Positions 1 through 10,200 of a stretch of DNA of 64,000 nt are shown in pieces. Made by a program: the position numbers and the translations under genes. The stretch lies in contig NZ_FPIR01000007.1 of assembly GCF_900119155.1 (NCBI RefSeq), positions 62,001-126,000 on the forward strand, in the 5' to 3' direction. Within the stretch, counting starts at the first letter, position 1, and every line of letters begins with the position of its first letter. The notes beneath the pieces were generated by a model that saw only the letters and a program-made list of their open reading frames with translations, was not told where the DNA came from and did no database searches. This DNA is from Ruminococcus sp. YE71. Its GTDB lineage: Bacteria > Bacillota > Clostridia > Oscillospirales > Ruminococcaceae.

Positions 1-2
1 GC

Positions 3-953
3 TCGGAGCCTTCCTTCAAGCTCACCAACAACGGCTGCTACAACAATCAGTACTATGATTATCATCTGTACAGCTGGGACAAGGTATGGTCGGGCTATGC
101 TGCTCTGATGTACAAGAAGACAGGCAATTCCAGATATGCAGAGGAGCTCAGGTTCGAGGCAAACAACAAGGGCGGTATGAGCGAAGGCAAGTACAACACC
201 TGCAACGCTGACTGGGGCTGCACTCGTTACAACTGCGCAGTTCAGATGGAAGCACTCGCTGCTGTCGGCAACAACAAGGACGATTCTCTTGCAAAGGGCG
301 CCAAGTATCAGATGAACTACATCCTCGGCAATAACCCGTACAACAAGAGCTTCCTGACAGGCTACGGCAATTCCTGGTCGGCAAAGGTCCACCACAGAGC
401 CGCTAACCCCGGTAACGGAAATCCTTCCGACAATCCCACTGCAAAGTATGTAAACTACGGTTATCTCATCGGCGGACCCGATGCTTCGGGCACATTCAAC
501 GAAGTTACCGAAAGCTACCGCTGGACTGAGGGTGCTCTTGACTACAACGGCTGCTTCGCTCTTGCTTGCGCAGCACTTGTAAATCTGTACGGCACTCAGG
601 GCGACGGCGCTGCAAGCATCGTCAACAGCGCTTCCGAGTTCAAGAAGAACTACTCCTTCGGCGGCGGTTCCAGCACTCCCGATCCTAAGCCGACTTATCC
701 TGTCGCTACTTCCAGCGTACAGGGCAACACCCTGACACTCAACTGGTCCGCTGTTGAAGGCGCTCAGAAGTACTGCGTTGCTTACTACTCCGCAGGCAAG
801 TGGAGAATTCTTGCTCAGGGCAACGTTCTGACCTACACAAGAACTAAGGTCCCCGCAGGCACCTACAAGCTCGTAGTCGGCGCAAAGATCAACGGCAACT
901 GGGATATCAGCAACATCAACAGCAGAGCATTCACCGTTACCATCAACAAGTAA
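3..953 (+). CDS. GH9 endoglucanase, C-terminal part, with FN3-like module (partial)
   Basis: The gene is open at the left window edge, so only the last 316 codons are seen. The catalytic part shows GH9 hallmarks: the late motif YILGNNPYNKSFLTGYG followed by HHRAA, and near the end TEGALDYNG, where the Glu matches the GH9 general acid. GH9 enzymes cleave internal beta-1,4 bonds of cellulose by inversion. A short Gly/Ser/Pro linker leads to a module of about 90 residues with LNWSAVEGAQKY and a terminal VTINK. The same module ends the GH98 and LRR proteins of this window. It is FN3-like by pattern; whether it is a family 37 carbohydrate-binding module cannot be told from sequence alone. No dockerin is present on this gene. 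Confidence 0.88.
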   Translation, partial: SEPSFKLTNNGCYNNQYYDYHLYSWDKVWSGYAALMYKKTGNSRYAEELRFEANNKGGMSEGKYNTCNADWGCTRYNCAVQMEALAAVGNNKDDSLAKGAKYQMNYILGNNPYNKSFLTGYGNSWSAKVHHRAANPGNGNPSDNPTAKYVNYGYLIGGPDASGTFNEVTESYRWTEGALDYNGCFALACAALVNLYGTQGDGAASIVNSASEFKKNYSFGGGSSTPDPKPTYPVATSSVQGNTLTLNWSAVEGAQKYCVAYYSAGKWRILAQGNVLTYTRTKVPAGTYKLVVGAKINGNWDISNINSRAFTVTINK

Positions 954-993
954 CAACGCTCGCTGTCAGATAACCGGCTAATCTAACAAAAAC

Positions 994-1030
994 AAAGCAG
1001 TCTGTGCAAATTTGTACAGACTGCTTTTTG
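994..1030 (+). terminator. Rho-independent terminator of the GH9 gene
   Basis: A perfect 11-bp stem (AAGCAGTCTGT / ACAGACTGCTT) with a 10-nt loop is followed by a T run, about 40 bp after the GH9 stop. Confidence 0.85.
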
Positions 1031-1344
1031 CATGGGGGAGTGCGGGTTTCTTGGGGGAGACCCTTTTGAAAAAGGGTCTCCCCCAAACCCCCTCACTAAA
1101 ACTTTTAATACTTTTTGGCTTGTGGTGCTTCTTTCGTAGGTAGTGTTGGTCGGGAAGATGGTGATTCTACTCTTCAATTGTGTGTCCCTTGCCAAAAAGA
1201 CGTTCATGAGTGCGTTACGCATCATTGAGCGTATTCATCAGATGACATCTCTTGAAATGTCAAGGGACTATCTTCCCGACCACATCCAACAAACAACATA
1301 TTAAAAGTCTTTGGAAAGGGGTCTGGGGGAGAACCTTTCTTCCA
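1031..1344. repeat. Non-coding stretch with hairpin and dispersed-repeat copy
   Basis: No supported gene. 1052-1085 is a perfect 15-bp inverted repeat (TGGGGGAGACCCTTT and complement, GAA-centred loop). 1168-1232 is an imperfect inverted copy of 3108-3174, sharing the core TTGCCAAAAAGACGTTC. The pair brackets the methyltransferase gene and the 71-residue ORF. Confidence 0.65.
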
Positions 1345-1439
1345 GCCGTGCGAAGCTAAGGCGGCCGTGCGAAGCTAAGGCGGCCGTGCGAAGCTAAGGC
1401 GGCCGTGCGAAGCTAAGGCGGCCGTGCGAAGCTAAGGCG
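1345..1439. repeat. Five tandem copies of a 19-bp unit
   Basis: The unit GCCGTGCGAAGCTAAGGCG repeats exactly from 1345, 1364, 1383, 1402 and 1421 with no spacers, ending 42 bp before the methyltransferase stop codon. Perfect identity suggests recent slippage and probably variable copy number. Each unit can fold weakly (GCC...GGC). Confidence 0.9.
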
Positions 1440-1481
1440 GGTTTCCCCCAGGAAAACCCACAGTCAGCGACACAAATTCGG

Positions 1482-2666
1482 TCATTTGCCCGATGTTTTT
1501 CGGGACAGGAGAACGACCGTCTCGATGCCTGTAGTGTGCGGGAACATATCGACGGGCTGGATATAGCGTGCGCGGTAGCCCTCTTTCTTGAAGAGCCGCA
1601 GGTCACGTTCGAGAGTCTCGATCTTGCAGGAGACGTAGACTATCTTTTCGGGGGCGAGTTTTCCTGCCGCCGTGATGAATTCAGCCGACGCGCCTGCGCG
1701 GGGCGGGTCGAGTATCAGCACGTCGCAGCTCTCCCCTTCGGCGGCGAGGCGCTGCATGAAATCGCCTGCGTCCTCGTTGCAGAAGCGGATATTGTCAAGC
1801 CCGTTGAGCTTCGCGTTCGCGACGGCGTCCCTGACCGCGGCAGGGTTGAGCTCCGTTCCCGTCACGTCGGCGCCGCGTTTCGCGCATATCATGCCGATAG
1901 TTCCCGTTCCGCAGTATGCGTCTATCACCTTCGTGCCCTTGCCGATGTCGGCAGCCTCCACCGCGCAGGTGTAGAGCTTCTCGGTCTGCAAGGAATTCAC
2001 CTGATAAAAGCTCCTCGGCGATATCCTGAACCTGCATCCGCAGAGCTCGTCCTCGATGAAGCCCTTTCCGTGCATGACGATGTCGCGTTCGCCCATAGTC
2101 AGCGGCAGTTTGTTGGTGCAGACGTTCCGGACTATCGTGGTTATCTGCGGACAGGCGCTCAGCATCGCCTTCACAAAATTCTTCTTCGCGGGGAACACGG
2201 GGGTCGCGGTCACGAGCACCAGCATTATCTCGCCCGTCGAGAGCGAATGTCTTATCAGGGTGTGTCTGAGAAAGCCCCTGCCCGAATTGTGGTCGTAAGG
2301 GAAGATCTTAAAGGACTTCATCAGCTTTTTGAGTTCCGCGACTATGGGCGCGGCGGCGCTGTCCTCCAGCATACAGTCGTCAACAGCCACCAGCTTTCGG
2401 CTGCTCGACTGGAATATCCCCGAGATTATGCGCTTCGACGAATCGAAGCCGTACATATTCTGCACCTTGTTGCGGTAATGGTAGGGGCTGTCCATCGCGA
2501 TGATAGGCTGTACCTTCGCGTAGCGCGAGAGCATCCGCTCCGCCTTGTCCTGCTTGCGCTGTATCTGCTCGCTGTAGGTCTCGCTCAGCTGGCATCCGCC
2601 GCATCGCTTGAAGCATTTGCATTTAAGTTCCCCCGAAACGGGGTCTTTGATTATCTGACTGCTCAT
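1482..2666 (-). CDS. 23S rRNA (uracil-5-)-methyltransferase, RumA/RlmD-like
   Basis: A 394-residue SAM-dependent RNA m5U methyltransferase of the RumA/TrmA family. The N-terminal cluster CKCFKRCGGCQ fits the iron-sulfur Cys set of RumA. The Rossmann motif VIDAYCGTGTIGM binds SAM. DPPRAG and the following YVSCK carry the conserved acid/aromatic platform and the catalytic Cys that attacks uracil C6. The ATG at 2666 is preferred over an upstream in-frame codon because an AGGCAG element precedes it. RlmCD is dual-site in many Firmicutes, so the exact 23S position is not assigned. The gene is monocistronic under its own promoter. Confidence 0.9.
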   Translation of the reverse strand: MSSQIIKDPVSGELKCKCFKRCGGCQLSETYSEQIQRKQDKAERMLSRYAKVQPIIAMDSPYHYRNKVQNMYGFDSSKRIISGIFQSSSRKLVAVDDCMLEDSAAAPIVAELKKLMKSFKIFPYDHNSGRGFLRHTLIRHSLSTGEIMLVLVTATPVFPAKKNFVKAMLSACPQITTIVRNVCTNKLPLTMGERDIVMHGKGFIEDELCGCRFRISPRSFYQVNSLQTEKLYTCAVEAADIGKGTKVIDAYCGTGTIGMICAKRGADVTGTELNPAAVRDAVANAKLNGLDNIRFCNEDAGDFMQRLAAEGESCDVLILDPPRAGASAEFITAAGKLAPEKIVYVSCKIETLERDLRLFKKEGYRARYIQPVDMFPHTTGIETVVLLSRKTSGK

Positions 2667-2699
2667 TTTCTGCCTGCTTTCATAATGATTATCTGAACT

Positions 2700-2728
2700 A
2701 TTATACCACACATTCTGCGTTTTTTCAA
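2700..2728 (-). promoter_or_regulatory. Promoter of the methyltransferase gene
   Basis: On the minus strand TTGAAA (2728-2723), a 17-bp spacer and TATAAT (2705-2700), with TG one base before the -10. Confidence 0.8.
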
Positions 2729-2802
2729 CTTATTTTCCTGAACTTGATAAAATAAAGACAGCACCGCACAGTCAAGGGCGGTACTGCCCATATCGTCTAC
2801 TG

Positions 2803-3018
2803 TCACTCCTCATTCCGAACGTCGGAGCGAGCGTACATCTCGATGTCGAGGTCGCTTATCTCGCGCCCGACATCCCAGTCCTTCTCGTACGCCAGCTTGT
2901 CGGGGACCTCGACCCTCCGTCCGTCGTCAAGCACAAGCACCACCATCGGCTCCTCACCAGGCATAAACCCCTCACATCCGTGGTCGGGCTCTATAAGGTC
3001 CGTTATTATACGCGTCAT
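2803..3018 (-). CDS. Small acidic protein of unknown function (71 aa)
   Basis: The ATG at 3018 is preceded by a strong GGAGGTGA ribosome site, which makes this a real gene. The product is acidic, has no membrane segment, and contains MVVLVLDDGRRVEVPDKL, which looks like a short beta-hairpin. I do not recognise the family. A copy of a dispersed repeat (3108-3174) lies just upstream. Confidence 0.6.
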   Translation of the reverse strand: MTRIITDLIEPDHGCEGFMPGEEPMVVLVLDDGRRVEVPDKLAYEKDWDVGREISDLDIEMYARSDVRNEE

Positions 3019-3107
3019 CGTCTCACCTCCTGCGGGTACGGGGCTGTCGGCGTGGTTGGTAAGACAGACTATCACCGCTTCAAGAGTGACCATCTGAAAA
3101 ACACGCT

Positions 3108-3174
3108 CAATAATGCGTTACGCTCTCACGAACGTCTTTTTGGCAAGGGGCACACAGTCGAAGAGAAGAACTGC
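3108..3174. repeat. Inverted copy of the repeat at 1168-1232
   Basis: About 65 bp match 1168-1232 in opposite orientation with scattered substitutions; GAACGTCTTTTTGGCAAGGG is the best conserved part. Neither copy is in a supported gene. Confidence 0.65.
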
Positions 3175-3222
3175 TATCTCCCAAACCGGCAAAAGCAGAG
3201 AAGAAACACCACGCAGCACGCC

Positions 3223-4602
3223 TCAGAACCAGGGTGACTGATCGGTGTGAAGTTCTTCTTTCTGACCGTCGGGGCTTTCGTAGATGATGTAGATGTCGCC
3301 GCTGCCGTCGGGTTCGGGGCGTATCCACACGGTTCCCGATTCATAGCCGTAGTCGTTCATAGCGGAAATTATCTCATAGTCTCCGATACCGAGATCATTT
3401 TCATGTTCGGCAAGCTTGATGGACACATCAAGTCCCTCATCGGAAATAGACAGAGCGTAGGAGCCGTAATTGACCATCTTCTCCCATATTGAGAGGTCAG
3501 CATCGTCTCCGCCCTCGTACATACCCTCGTTGAAATGGAAATATGCGCCCGATAATGCGGCTTTGGCGGGAGTCTTGTTATCGGGCGACTCCTCGTTCTT
3601 CGCCGTCTTTATCTCATCCATGCTCTTGCCCTTGTAGGGATTTTCGCGGACCGACACAGGGAAAGGCATCAGATGAACGCCGTTATTCGTCAGCCACATA
3701 TTGCAGTCTCCAAGATCGATAGCATAGTCGCCGTTCAGAACGGTAACGCTCATTCTGATAGCTATATCTGTTTTAGTGTCGTCACTGTTGTTAACGACAC
3801 AGCTGCTGTCCATATCTATGATATAGATAATATCGTCCGACGGTTCGAGCCTGAACTTTTCGGGCGAAGCAAAATACTCATCGTTCGTTATGCTGCCCTG
3901 CTTGCGTACAAGTCTGTCGAAGCAGCTTTTCTCTCTGATGAATCCTTCGGAGTTTTCGAGCGTGGCTTTTTCGGCCGCCTTGTCCATGAGAGCGCGGTAA
4001 TCGGCGAGCACCTCGTCACGGGTGTAGTCGGTATTTTCGATACTGTTGTCCTCAGAGTATTTCTCATTAGCTTCGTCCAGATCTTTACCGAGCAGAAAAT
4101 AGGTGTAATCAAGAGCCGACCAGAGCAGATCGTTCTCGGTGCAGAGAAAATCCTCTCCGAGGAAATTAGCCGCCCAGATCATCGGCGCGTTCTCGCTCCT
4201 GTACAGATCGGGGTAGTTGATCGAATCGAAGAAGCCTTGCAGGTCGCGGTCGGCGATGCAGTTGTACTGGTCGATCATGCGCTCCGCGGCGTAGTAGAGC
4301 AGCTGCTTGTCCGCGATGTAATCCTGTCGGTCATCATCGACGCAATCCTCGCAGCCCTCGGCGACCGTGCCGAGAGTTATGATGCAGTTCTGATCGTTGA
4401 TGTACGTCCCGAAGCAGCCTGCCGCGCCGTCGAGGTCGGGCTTTTCGGTCTCCGAGCTATCGCTTTCGGAGCTGTCGGTGACAAGCACGGCGCCCGAAGG
4501 CTCGCCGCCGCTTTTGTCCGAAGAAGTCGGCACGTCGGTATTTCCGCAGCCTGCAAGCAGCAGCGCCGCAAGCAGTGCGGACAGTATCTTTGTCTTATTC
4601 AT
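3223..4602 (-). CDS. Secreted lipoprotein, unknown function (459 aa)
   Basis: Begins MNKTKILSALLAALLLAGC: a lipoprotein signal peptide with lipobox LLAGC, so the mature Cys should be lipid-anchored. A Ser/Asp/Glu-rich linker follows, then a globular part of about 400 residues with no recognised domain (motifs such as DDIIYIIDMDSSCVVNNSDD). The ATG at 4602 has an AGGAAGGA ribosome site and the lipobox at the right distance; an upstream in-frame extension lacks both. It has its own consensus promoter and is probably not in an operon. Role is not assignable. Confidence 0.75.
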   Translation of the reverse strand: MNKTKILSALLAALLLAGCGNTDVPTSSDKSGGEPSGAVLVTDSSESDSSETEKPDLDGAAGCFGTYINDQNCIITLGTVAEGCEDCVDDDRQDYIADKQLLYYAAERMIDQYNCIADRDLQGFFDSINYPDLYRSENAPMIWAANFLGEDFLCTENDLLWSALDYTYFLLGKDLDEANEKYSEDNSIENTDYTRDEVLADYRALMDKAAEKATLENSEGFIREKSCFDRLVRKQGSITNDEYFASPEKFRLEPSDDIIYIIDMDSSCVVNNSDDTKTDIAIRMSVTVLNGDYAIDLGDCNMWLTNNGVHLMPFPVSVRENPYKGKSMDEIKTAKNEESPDNKTPAKAALSGAYFHFNEGMYEGGDDADLSIWEKMVNYGSYALSISDEGLDVSIKLAEHENDLGIGDYEIISAMNDYGYESGTVWIRPEPDGSGDIYIIYESPDGQKEELHTDQSPWF

Positions 4603-4641
4603 TGTCGGATGGTCCTTCCTTTGTCTCTTTTTTTGGAATAC

Positions 4642-4670
4642 ATTATAGCACTTTTTTTCTGAAATGTCAA
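4642..4670 (-). promoter_or_regulatory. Full-consensus promoter of the lipoprotein gene
   Basis: Minus strand TTGACA (4670-4665), 17-bp spacer, TATAAT (4647-4642): both hexamers match the sigma-A consensus exactly. Confidence 0.85.
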
Positions 4671-4684
4671 CCGAGGGCGCGTCA

Positions 4685-6904
4685 TCAGCCGTTCTCACGT
4701 TCGGCGGTCAGGCGGTGGGCGGTGCGGTAGTTGTTCGGCGTGAAGCCTGTACAGCCGAGAAACTGCCGCAGGAAATACTTGGTGTCGTGATAGCCGCATT
4801 GTACCGAGACATCGTTCACCTTCATGTCCGTGGTCAGGAGAAGATACTTCGCCTTGTATATCCTGCTGTTGATATGATCCCGAAGCGGACTGATACCGAA
4901 TATCTTTTTGTACGTCACGCGCAGATAGCTCGGGCTGAAGTTGTATTTTCGGCAGAAATGGTCTGTGGAGAAGTCCTTCTGCGGCGACAGGTAGAACTCG
5001 TTGCGGATCTTTATCATGCGGTCATAGTGGTTTATCGCAAACAGCTCGGAGCAAGCCGAAGACCGTGCGTCTATGTCGTCGAAGCACCGCTGTTTGAGGT
5101 CGGTGTAGATGTCGTTTTCGGTTATCGGGACGATGCTGAACAGAAACGAATCCATCCCGTAAGCGGAGATATATGTACTGCGCTGAGCGATGAACGCCGT
5201 CATCAGGTCGCGGAGCGGTGCGTCAGTGGCGTTTTTCCTGTCGAGGATGCACACAAATGCCGTGTCGCGCACCCTGCCGCATATCCCGTTGAGTGTAGCG
5301 GAGAACTCGCCGAGCGCCGCCGCGATGTCCAGCAGGGATGCGGCTTTTGCCTTCGGGGAGATGTCATCGAACACGTCGTGGAACAATCCGCATCTGAGCA
5401 TTATCATGTGCATATCCTTATGACCGCCGCGATCGTTTATGACCTCGTCAAAGACCTTTTTCATCCCGTAGTCGTTTTTGAGACCTGTCAGCATATCCTG
5501 CGTCCTGCTGAGGGACTGACACTCAAGCAGAAAGCTGATATCATGCGTGAGGCGCAGGAATTCAAGGCTGTTCGCAACGGATTTTATCCAGCTCTTGAAA
5601 AACGTGTCGTATACGTCGGGCTCGTTGTACCTGAGCACCACGTAGCCGAACAGCCGTTTATCAAAGGTGAGCGGACTGAAATAGTAGGCGGCAGGTATAT
5701 CCGACCGCTGAAAGAACTCGGCGATATTCCCTGTGTCTATGGGGAACGGAGTCATATCGAGCCAGGGCATGACGCTCTGACATATCAGCTTATCGCTCTT
5801 GGTGCCCGCATTGTGCTCATACCAGTTATCATACAGGCAGACCACGATATCCTTGACATACCTGACGAGGAACTGGTACTTGCCCATCGCCGTGAACAGC
5901 TCGTCGAGCGTCCTGCTGCCCGTGAAATCCTGATCCATGTTGCAGGTGAGGCTCCATTGTCTGTACATCTGATTTGACCGCACATATCTGAGCTCCTCGT
6001 GAAGATCCGCGTCGGAGAAGCTGCACGAACAGCTCATGCCGTGTATCAGCGAACCCTTCGGCGGCTCAAAATCCTCGTCGGTACCGTATCTGACCTTGCT
6101 GTAAAGTATCCTTACGGCGTCCCTGCCGAGCTGTTCTCTGTTGAATCGGTAGCTGGTCAGCAGCGGCGTATGGGAGGTGCGCATCATCGAGCAGTCGAAA
6201 CCCGTCACGGCGAGCGAGCCGAGGATGTTGACGCCGCATCGTTCAAATTCATCCAGTATACCGAAAGCCATGTGATCGTTGGCGCACACCACCGCCTGCG
6301 GAAGGGGGCGGGCGCCGCTGATATACTCCCTCGCCAGCTTTTCCCCCGAATCCGTCCAGAAGGTGCCGTAGATGAGCTTGCTCTCATCAAAGGGTATCCC
6401 GTGTTTTCCGAGGGATTTTTTGCAGCCGCTGACCCTTTGTTCCGACACGTCTATCTGAGCATATCCCGTGAGAAGGTCTATGTCCGTGAAGCCGTGAACG
6501 TCGATCAGATGATCCACCAATTCCTCCATGTCTCTCACATTGTCGGTGTCGATACGCCGCGCCCCGGGTATGACGAGATCGGGCATAGCCGCGCCTGCTA
6601 TCACTATCGGGCGGTCTTTTCTGCAAAGGAGATCCCGTATCTTGTCCCTGAGCTTTTTGCAGGGGAACGGCTCGGACAGCATGATGAAACCGTCGAGTTC
6701 GGACTGTTCTATCAGATCGTACACCATATTTTCAGGCAGAAGCTCCCCTTCGCCGCGGTTCTCATTGGTGATGTTCGATATGACGGCAATATCGGCGCCG
6801 TATTCCTTCGCCTGCGCGATGATGCCCATCAGCAGTTCTCGCTGAGAGATATCGCTGACAGACGCCGCAATAACGCCGAATACCATTCTTTTTCGCGGTC
6901 TCAT
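4685..6904 (-). CDS. AraC-family regulator with LacI-type sugar-sensor domain (739 aa)
   Basis: Residues about 7-290 resemble a periplasmic-binding-protein/LacI sensor (VFGVIAASVSD at the start, GDxIY-like strand order, VVCANDHMAFGILDEFERCG, LAVTGFD). The middle region is unassigned. The last 100 residues are an AraC HTH pair (FCRKYNFSPSYLRVTYKKIFG then VSVQCGYHDTKYFLRQF). The LacI DNA-binding helices are absent, so DNA binding must be by the AraC end; this is the GntR/XylR-like architecture used for sugar sensing. It lies divergently from the GH98 gene with 313 bp between starts, so it probably controls that gene in response to a glycan fragment (inference). GGGGGTG precedes the ATG. Confidence 0.85.
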   Translation of the reverse strand: MRPRKRMVFGVIAASVSDISQRELLMGIIAQAKEYGADIAVISNITNENRGEGELLPENMVYDLIEQSELDGFIMLSEPFPCKKLRDKIRDLLCRKDRPIVIAGAAMPDLVIPGARRIDTDNVRDMEELVDHLIDVHGFTDIDLLTGYAQIDVSEQRVSGCKKSLGKHGIPFDESKLIYGTFWTDSGEKLAREYISGARPLPQAVVCANDHMAFGILDEFERCGVNILGSLAVTGFDCSMMRTSHTPLLTSYRFNREQLGRDAVRILYSKVRYGTDEDFEPPKGSLIHGMSCSCSFSDADLHEELRYVRSNQMYRQWSLTCNMDQDFTGSRTLDELFTAMGKYQFLVRYVKDIVVCLYDNWYEHNAGTKSDKLICQSVMPWLDMTPFPIDTGNIAEFFQRSDIPAAYYFSPLTFDKRLFGYVVLRYNEPDVYDTFFKSWIKSVANSLEFLRLTHDISFLLECQSLSRTQDMLTGLKNDYGMKKVFDEVINDRGGHKDMHMIMLRCGLFHDVFDDISPKAKAASLLDIAAALGEFSATLNGICGRVRDTAFVCILDRKNATDAPLRDLMTAFIAQRSTYISAYGMDSFLFSIVPITENDIYTDLKQRCFDDIDARSSACSELFAINHYDRMIKIRNEFYLSPQKDFSTDHFCRKYNFSPSYLRVTYKKIFGISPLRDHINSRIYKAKYLLLTTDMKVNDVSVQCGYHDTKYFLRQFLGCTGFTPNNYRTAHRLTAERENG

Positions 6905-6942
6905 AATAACACCCCCGTCCGAAAGACCCTTCTTATGTTTTG

Positions 6943-6971
6943 ATTATAGCACAAGTCAGGGGCTTTTACAA
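6943..6971 (-). promoter_or_regulatory. Promoter of the AraC-family regulator
   Basis: Minus strand TTGTAA (6971-6966), 17-bp spacer, TATAAT (6948-6943) with TG one base before the -10. Confidence 0.75.
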
Positions 6972-7053
6972 GAAGAAAATCGGATATTTTGTAAATTCTG
7001 ATCTTGCAGGCCGAGTCCCGAACGTTTTGTCCACCTAAAAATTGTATTGTATG

Positions 7054-7083
7054 TTGAAATCGGGAAAGGCTTTGTGATATAAT
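7054..7083 (+). promoter_or_regulatory. Promoter of the GH98 gene
   Basis: TTGAAA (7054-7059), 18-bp spacer, TATAAT (7078-7083), with TG one base upstream of the -10. Confidence 0.75.
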
Positions 7084-7134
7084 ATAAAAAAACTTGTACA
7101 GAAGAAAGAAAAATTGTGTGAAGTTGACCTGATC

Positions 7135-7144
7135 GAACGCGTTC
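7135..7144. promoter_or_regulatory. Candidate operator GAACGCGTTC
   Basis: A perfect 10-bp palindrome, flanked by GATC on both sides, lies about 50 bp after the GH98 -10 box in the untranslated leader. A plausible site for a repressor or for the divergent regulator. Function is inferred from position only. Confidence 0.35.
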
Positions 7145-7217
7145 ACAGATCGGTTTTTTGGCTGTATGATAAAAGCAAAAACGTAAAATGTAAGAAAATC
7201 TGAATGGAGGAATTATT

Positions 7218-10200
7218 TTGAAACTACAATTCGTATGCAAGAGACTTCTTGCAGGGATACTGGTACCGAGCGTGCTGATAGCTTCCGCTCTGCCCGGCAC
7301 TGTGCAGTGCTTCAAGAACGAGCCGTTCACCATCACCGCTGAGGCGGCGACGAGCACGAATATGCGCCGTCCCTGTGACCCCGAGCACCCGATGCTCATC
7401 GTCCACATCGACACATGGAACTACGCCGACCCCGCAAAGATCATCGAGACTATCCCCGAGAGCATCCGCCCCTACTGTGTGTTCAACATCTCGCTGTCCA
7501 TCAACTGGAGCAACGACGATCATTCTTGGAAGATGGTGCAGAACGGCTATGAATGTGCCAAGTCGTGGCTCAAGACCTGTTCGGACATGGGCGTGTGGTG
7601 CATGGTGCAGCCTGCATCGGGCGGTCAGTGCCACTTCCCTGACTACGACAGCAATTACAATATCGTCAACTCCCCGAACAAGAGCCAGTTCGTTCAGCAC
7701 GCGGACGAGGACTATGAGAACACCATCTACGCCGAGTTCTTCCGCGATTACCCGAGCTTTATCGGCTTCAACTACTCCGAGCAGTTCTGGGGATTCGCTT
7801 CCGCCGACCACCCCTGCACATATCAGCAGCGCTATCAGCACTTCGCGCATCTGCTGAAGCTCTGCAACAAGTACGGCGGCTATCTCAATATCAACTGGTG
7901 CGCAAACCGCTGGTCACCGTCGCTGAACCCCGTCGCGATGCTGAAAACCAACTCCGAGTGGCGTGCGGCTTGCGAGAAGTACGGTCAGAATCTCCAGCTT
8001 GAAGAAAAGTACACCCAGACCAGCATGATCGAGGACGTTGAATCGGAAGTGCTGGGTATGTACCTTGCAGGCTACTGCGGAAACTTCGGCGTCCGCTACG
8101 ACGACACGGGCTGGACTGACAGAAGCTCCGACGACAAGCCCCTCGATACGAAGGATCAGTACCGACAGATCACGGGTCTGCCGATACACGCCGAGCGTAT
8201 GATAATGAACGGCGCTACCATCATCGACGGCCCCGAGCTCGTCTGGAACGACGACTTCGGCGAGACATGGGGCGGCGTCAAGGACAGCGAGGGCTACTCC
8301 TGCCGAAACTGGTACTCCAAGGATCAGTATGTCAATTCCACGCTGAGCTTCTTCGAGAAGATCGTTGACGGCACCTACCGAATCCCGACCCGTCAGGAGG
8401 TCATCGACCGCACGAAGTACGTGGTGATCCAGGACGTAAACAGCGGTAACGATCACCAGAAATACAGCACCTACGAGACACTGTTCGAGGGGCTCTACCG
8501 TATGGCGGGCGACGGCAATCTCTGGGACAACAAGAACCTGTACAAATCCACAGGCCGCTATCCCACCATCCCGACCGTTTATTCGCTCTACGACAGCACC
8601 GCAAAGACCTTCAAGTATCAGCTGAAACAGTCGCAGCTCGGTTCAAGATGGAACAGCATCTCCGCCAAGCAGAATGAGTTCAACAATGTGTTCAGCTCCG
8701 AGTTCAACGGCAACTGCTACGCGGGAAGATACAACAACACATGGGTGACCTACAACAACGACAAGTGCAACGGCAACAAGGGCGCCCTGCTGAACTTGCA
8801 GTACAACACCTGCGATACCCTTGACGTGAATTTCAACGCATACGGAAACGCCATCATCAACGAGTACAGCGACCACATTGACATCTACGCCGACAACTTC
8901 GACAACAAGGCGCAGACCACCCTCTCCACCGACACCTTCAAGGTGAACGGCTGCAAGTCCAAGCCGACCTACACCGCAAAGGACACGGGCAGGAACCAGA
9001 CTAAGTCGGTCATCAGCGAGAGCTACTCCAACGGCACCTACACCCTCACCGTCAAGCACAACGGTCCTGTTGACATCACCATCAACTGCTCGGGCAGCAA
9101 CACGGGCAGAAAGACCAACGTCAACAAGGCGAGCGTCAAGCAGGTAACTCAGCCGTCCTTCTATACAGGCACACGCCAGTACGAGGGCGAGTTCTTCGAC
9201 GTGAAGAACACCGAGGGCTACGTTACCAACGCCTGCGGAAGCGGCGTGACAGGCGTATGGGGTCAGGGCTTCCTCAAATTCGGCAAGAACGCGAACGCCT
9301 GCGCAAAGGACACCGTCACCACTCAGAAGGCGGGCGAGTTCACCATGAAGCTCCGCTACTCCGACACCTCTGAGATCAACAATGTTGACCTGTACGTGAA
9401 CGGAAACAAGGTGGAGACCATGAAGCTCTCCAACACCAACGGCTATTCCAACTGGAAGATGTACGAGAAGAAGATCAACCTCAAACAGGGCGACAACAAG
9501 ATCGAGTTCAAGGCAAACTCGGCGCTTTCCTCCTCGCTGTATATCGACTGCTTCACGGTTGACGGTTCGTTCGGTGACGGTTCATCGACGGTCATCAATA
9601 ACGAGCTCAACGGCACGCTCATCACGGGTCTGAAGGTCACAGACGATGAAAACAGGGCTGACTGGGATATCTATGATGATTTCGGCTCGGGCTCGAAGCT
9701 CTTCGGCGACCGCGATTTCACGGCAGCTGACGTTCCCGCATATCTGACGGGTGCGGAAGCCATCAGAACCGCCTGCGATTCCAAGATGGTAACGACCGAC
9801 CTCGGCACATTCACCGCCGCAAAGGACATCACCGTTTACACGGCTGTTGACAGCCGCATCGTCAGCGCTCTCCCGTCGTGGCTTTCCGACTGGACTAAGA
9901 CCGATGATGTGATAACCACCTCAAACGACCTGACACTGGTGATCTACAAGAAGAACTTCGCTTCGGGCAGTCAGGTAACGCTCGGCACCAACAGCGGCAA
10001 CGGCAACTGCGTCAACTACATCGTCCTCGTGACCGAAAAGGAGATCGAACCGCTCAACGGAAAGCTCATCAAAGATCTCCGCATCAACGACAGAGAAAAC
10101 GCCGCCGACTGGTCGATATACTACGACCTCAGCGACGGCTCGAAGCTCTACGGCGACCGCGACCTTACGATAAGCGGCGTTCCGAAGGTACTCGTGAATG

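Noticed and set aside
1345-1439. Tandem 19-bp repeats as a CRISPR array
   Set aside because: The units are directly adjacent without spacers and no cas genes are present. No CRISPR array was found anywhere in the window.
1536-2696. Long plus-strand open frame of 386 codons opposite the rRNA methyltransferase
   Set aside because: It lies antisense to a clear RumA-type gene, has no ribosome site, and its composition (His/Arg/Leu/Val-rich) is typical of a GC-skew shadow.
4664-6943. Plus-strand open frames of 437 and 314 codons opposite the AraC-type regulator
   Set aside because: Antisense shadows; the minus strand carries the recognisable sensor and HTH with promoter and ribosome site.
7135-7144. 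Catabolite-response element
   Set aside because: The palindrome GAACGCGTTC lacks the spaced TG...CA arms of a cre site; recorded only as a candidate operator.
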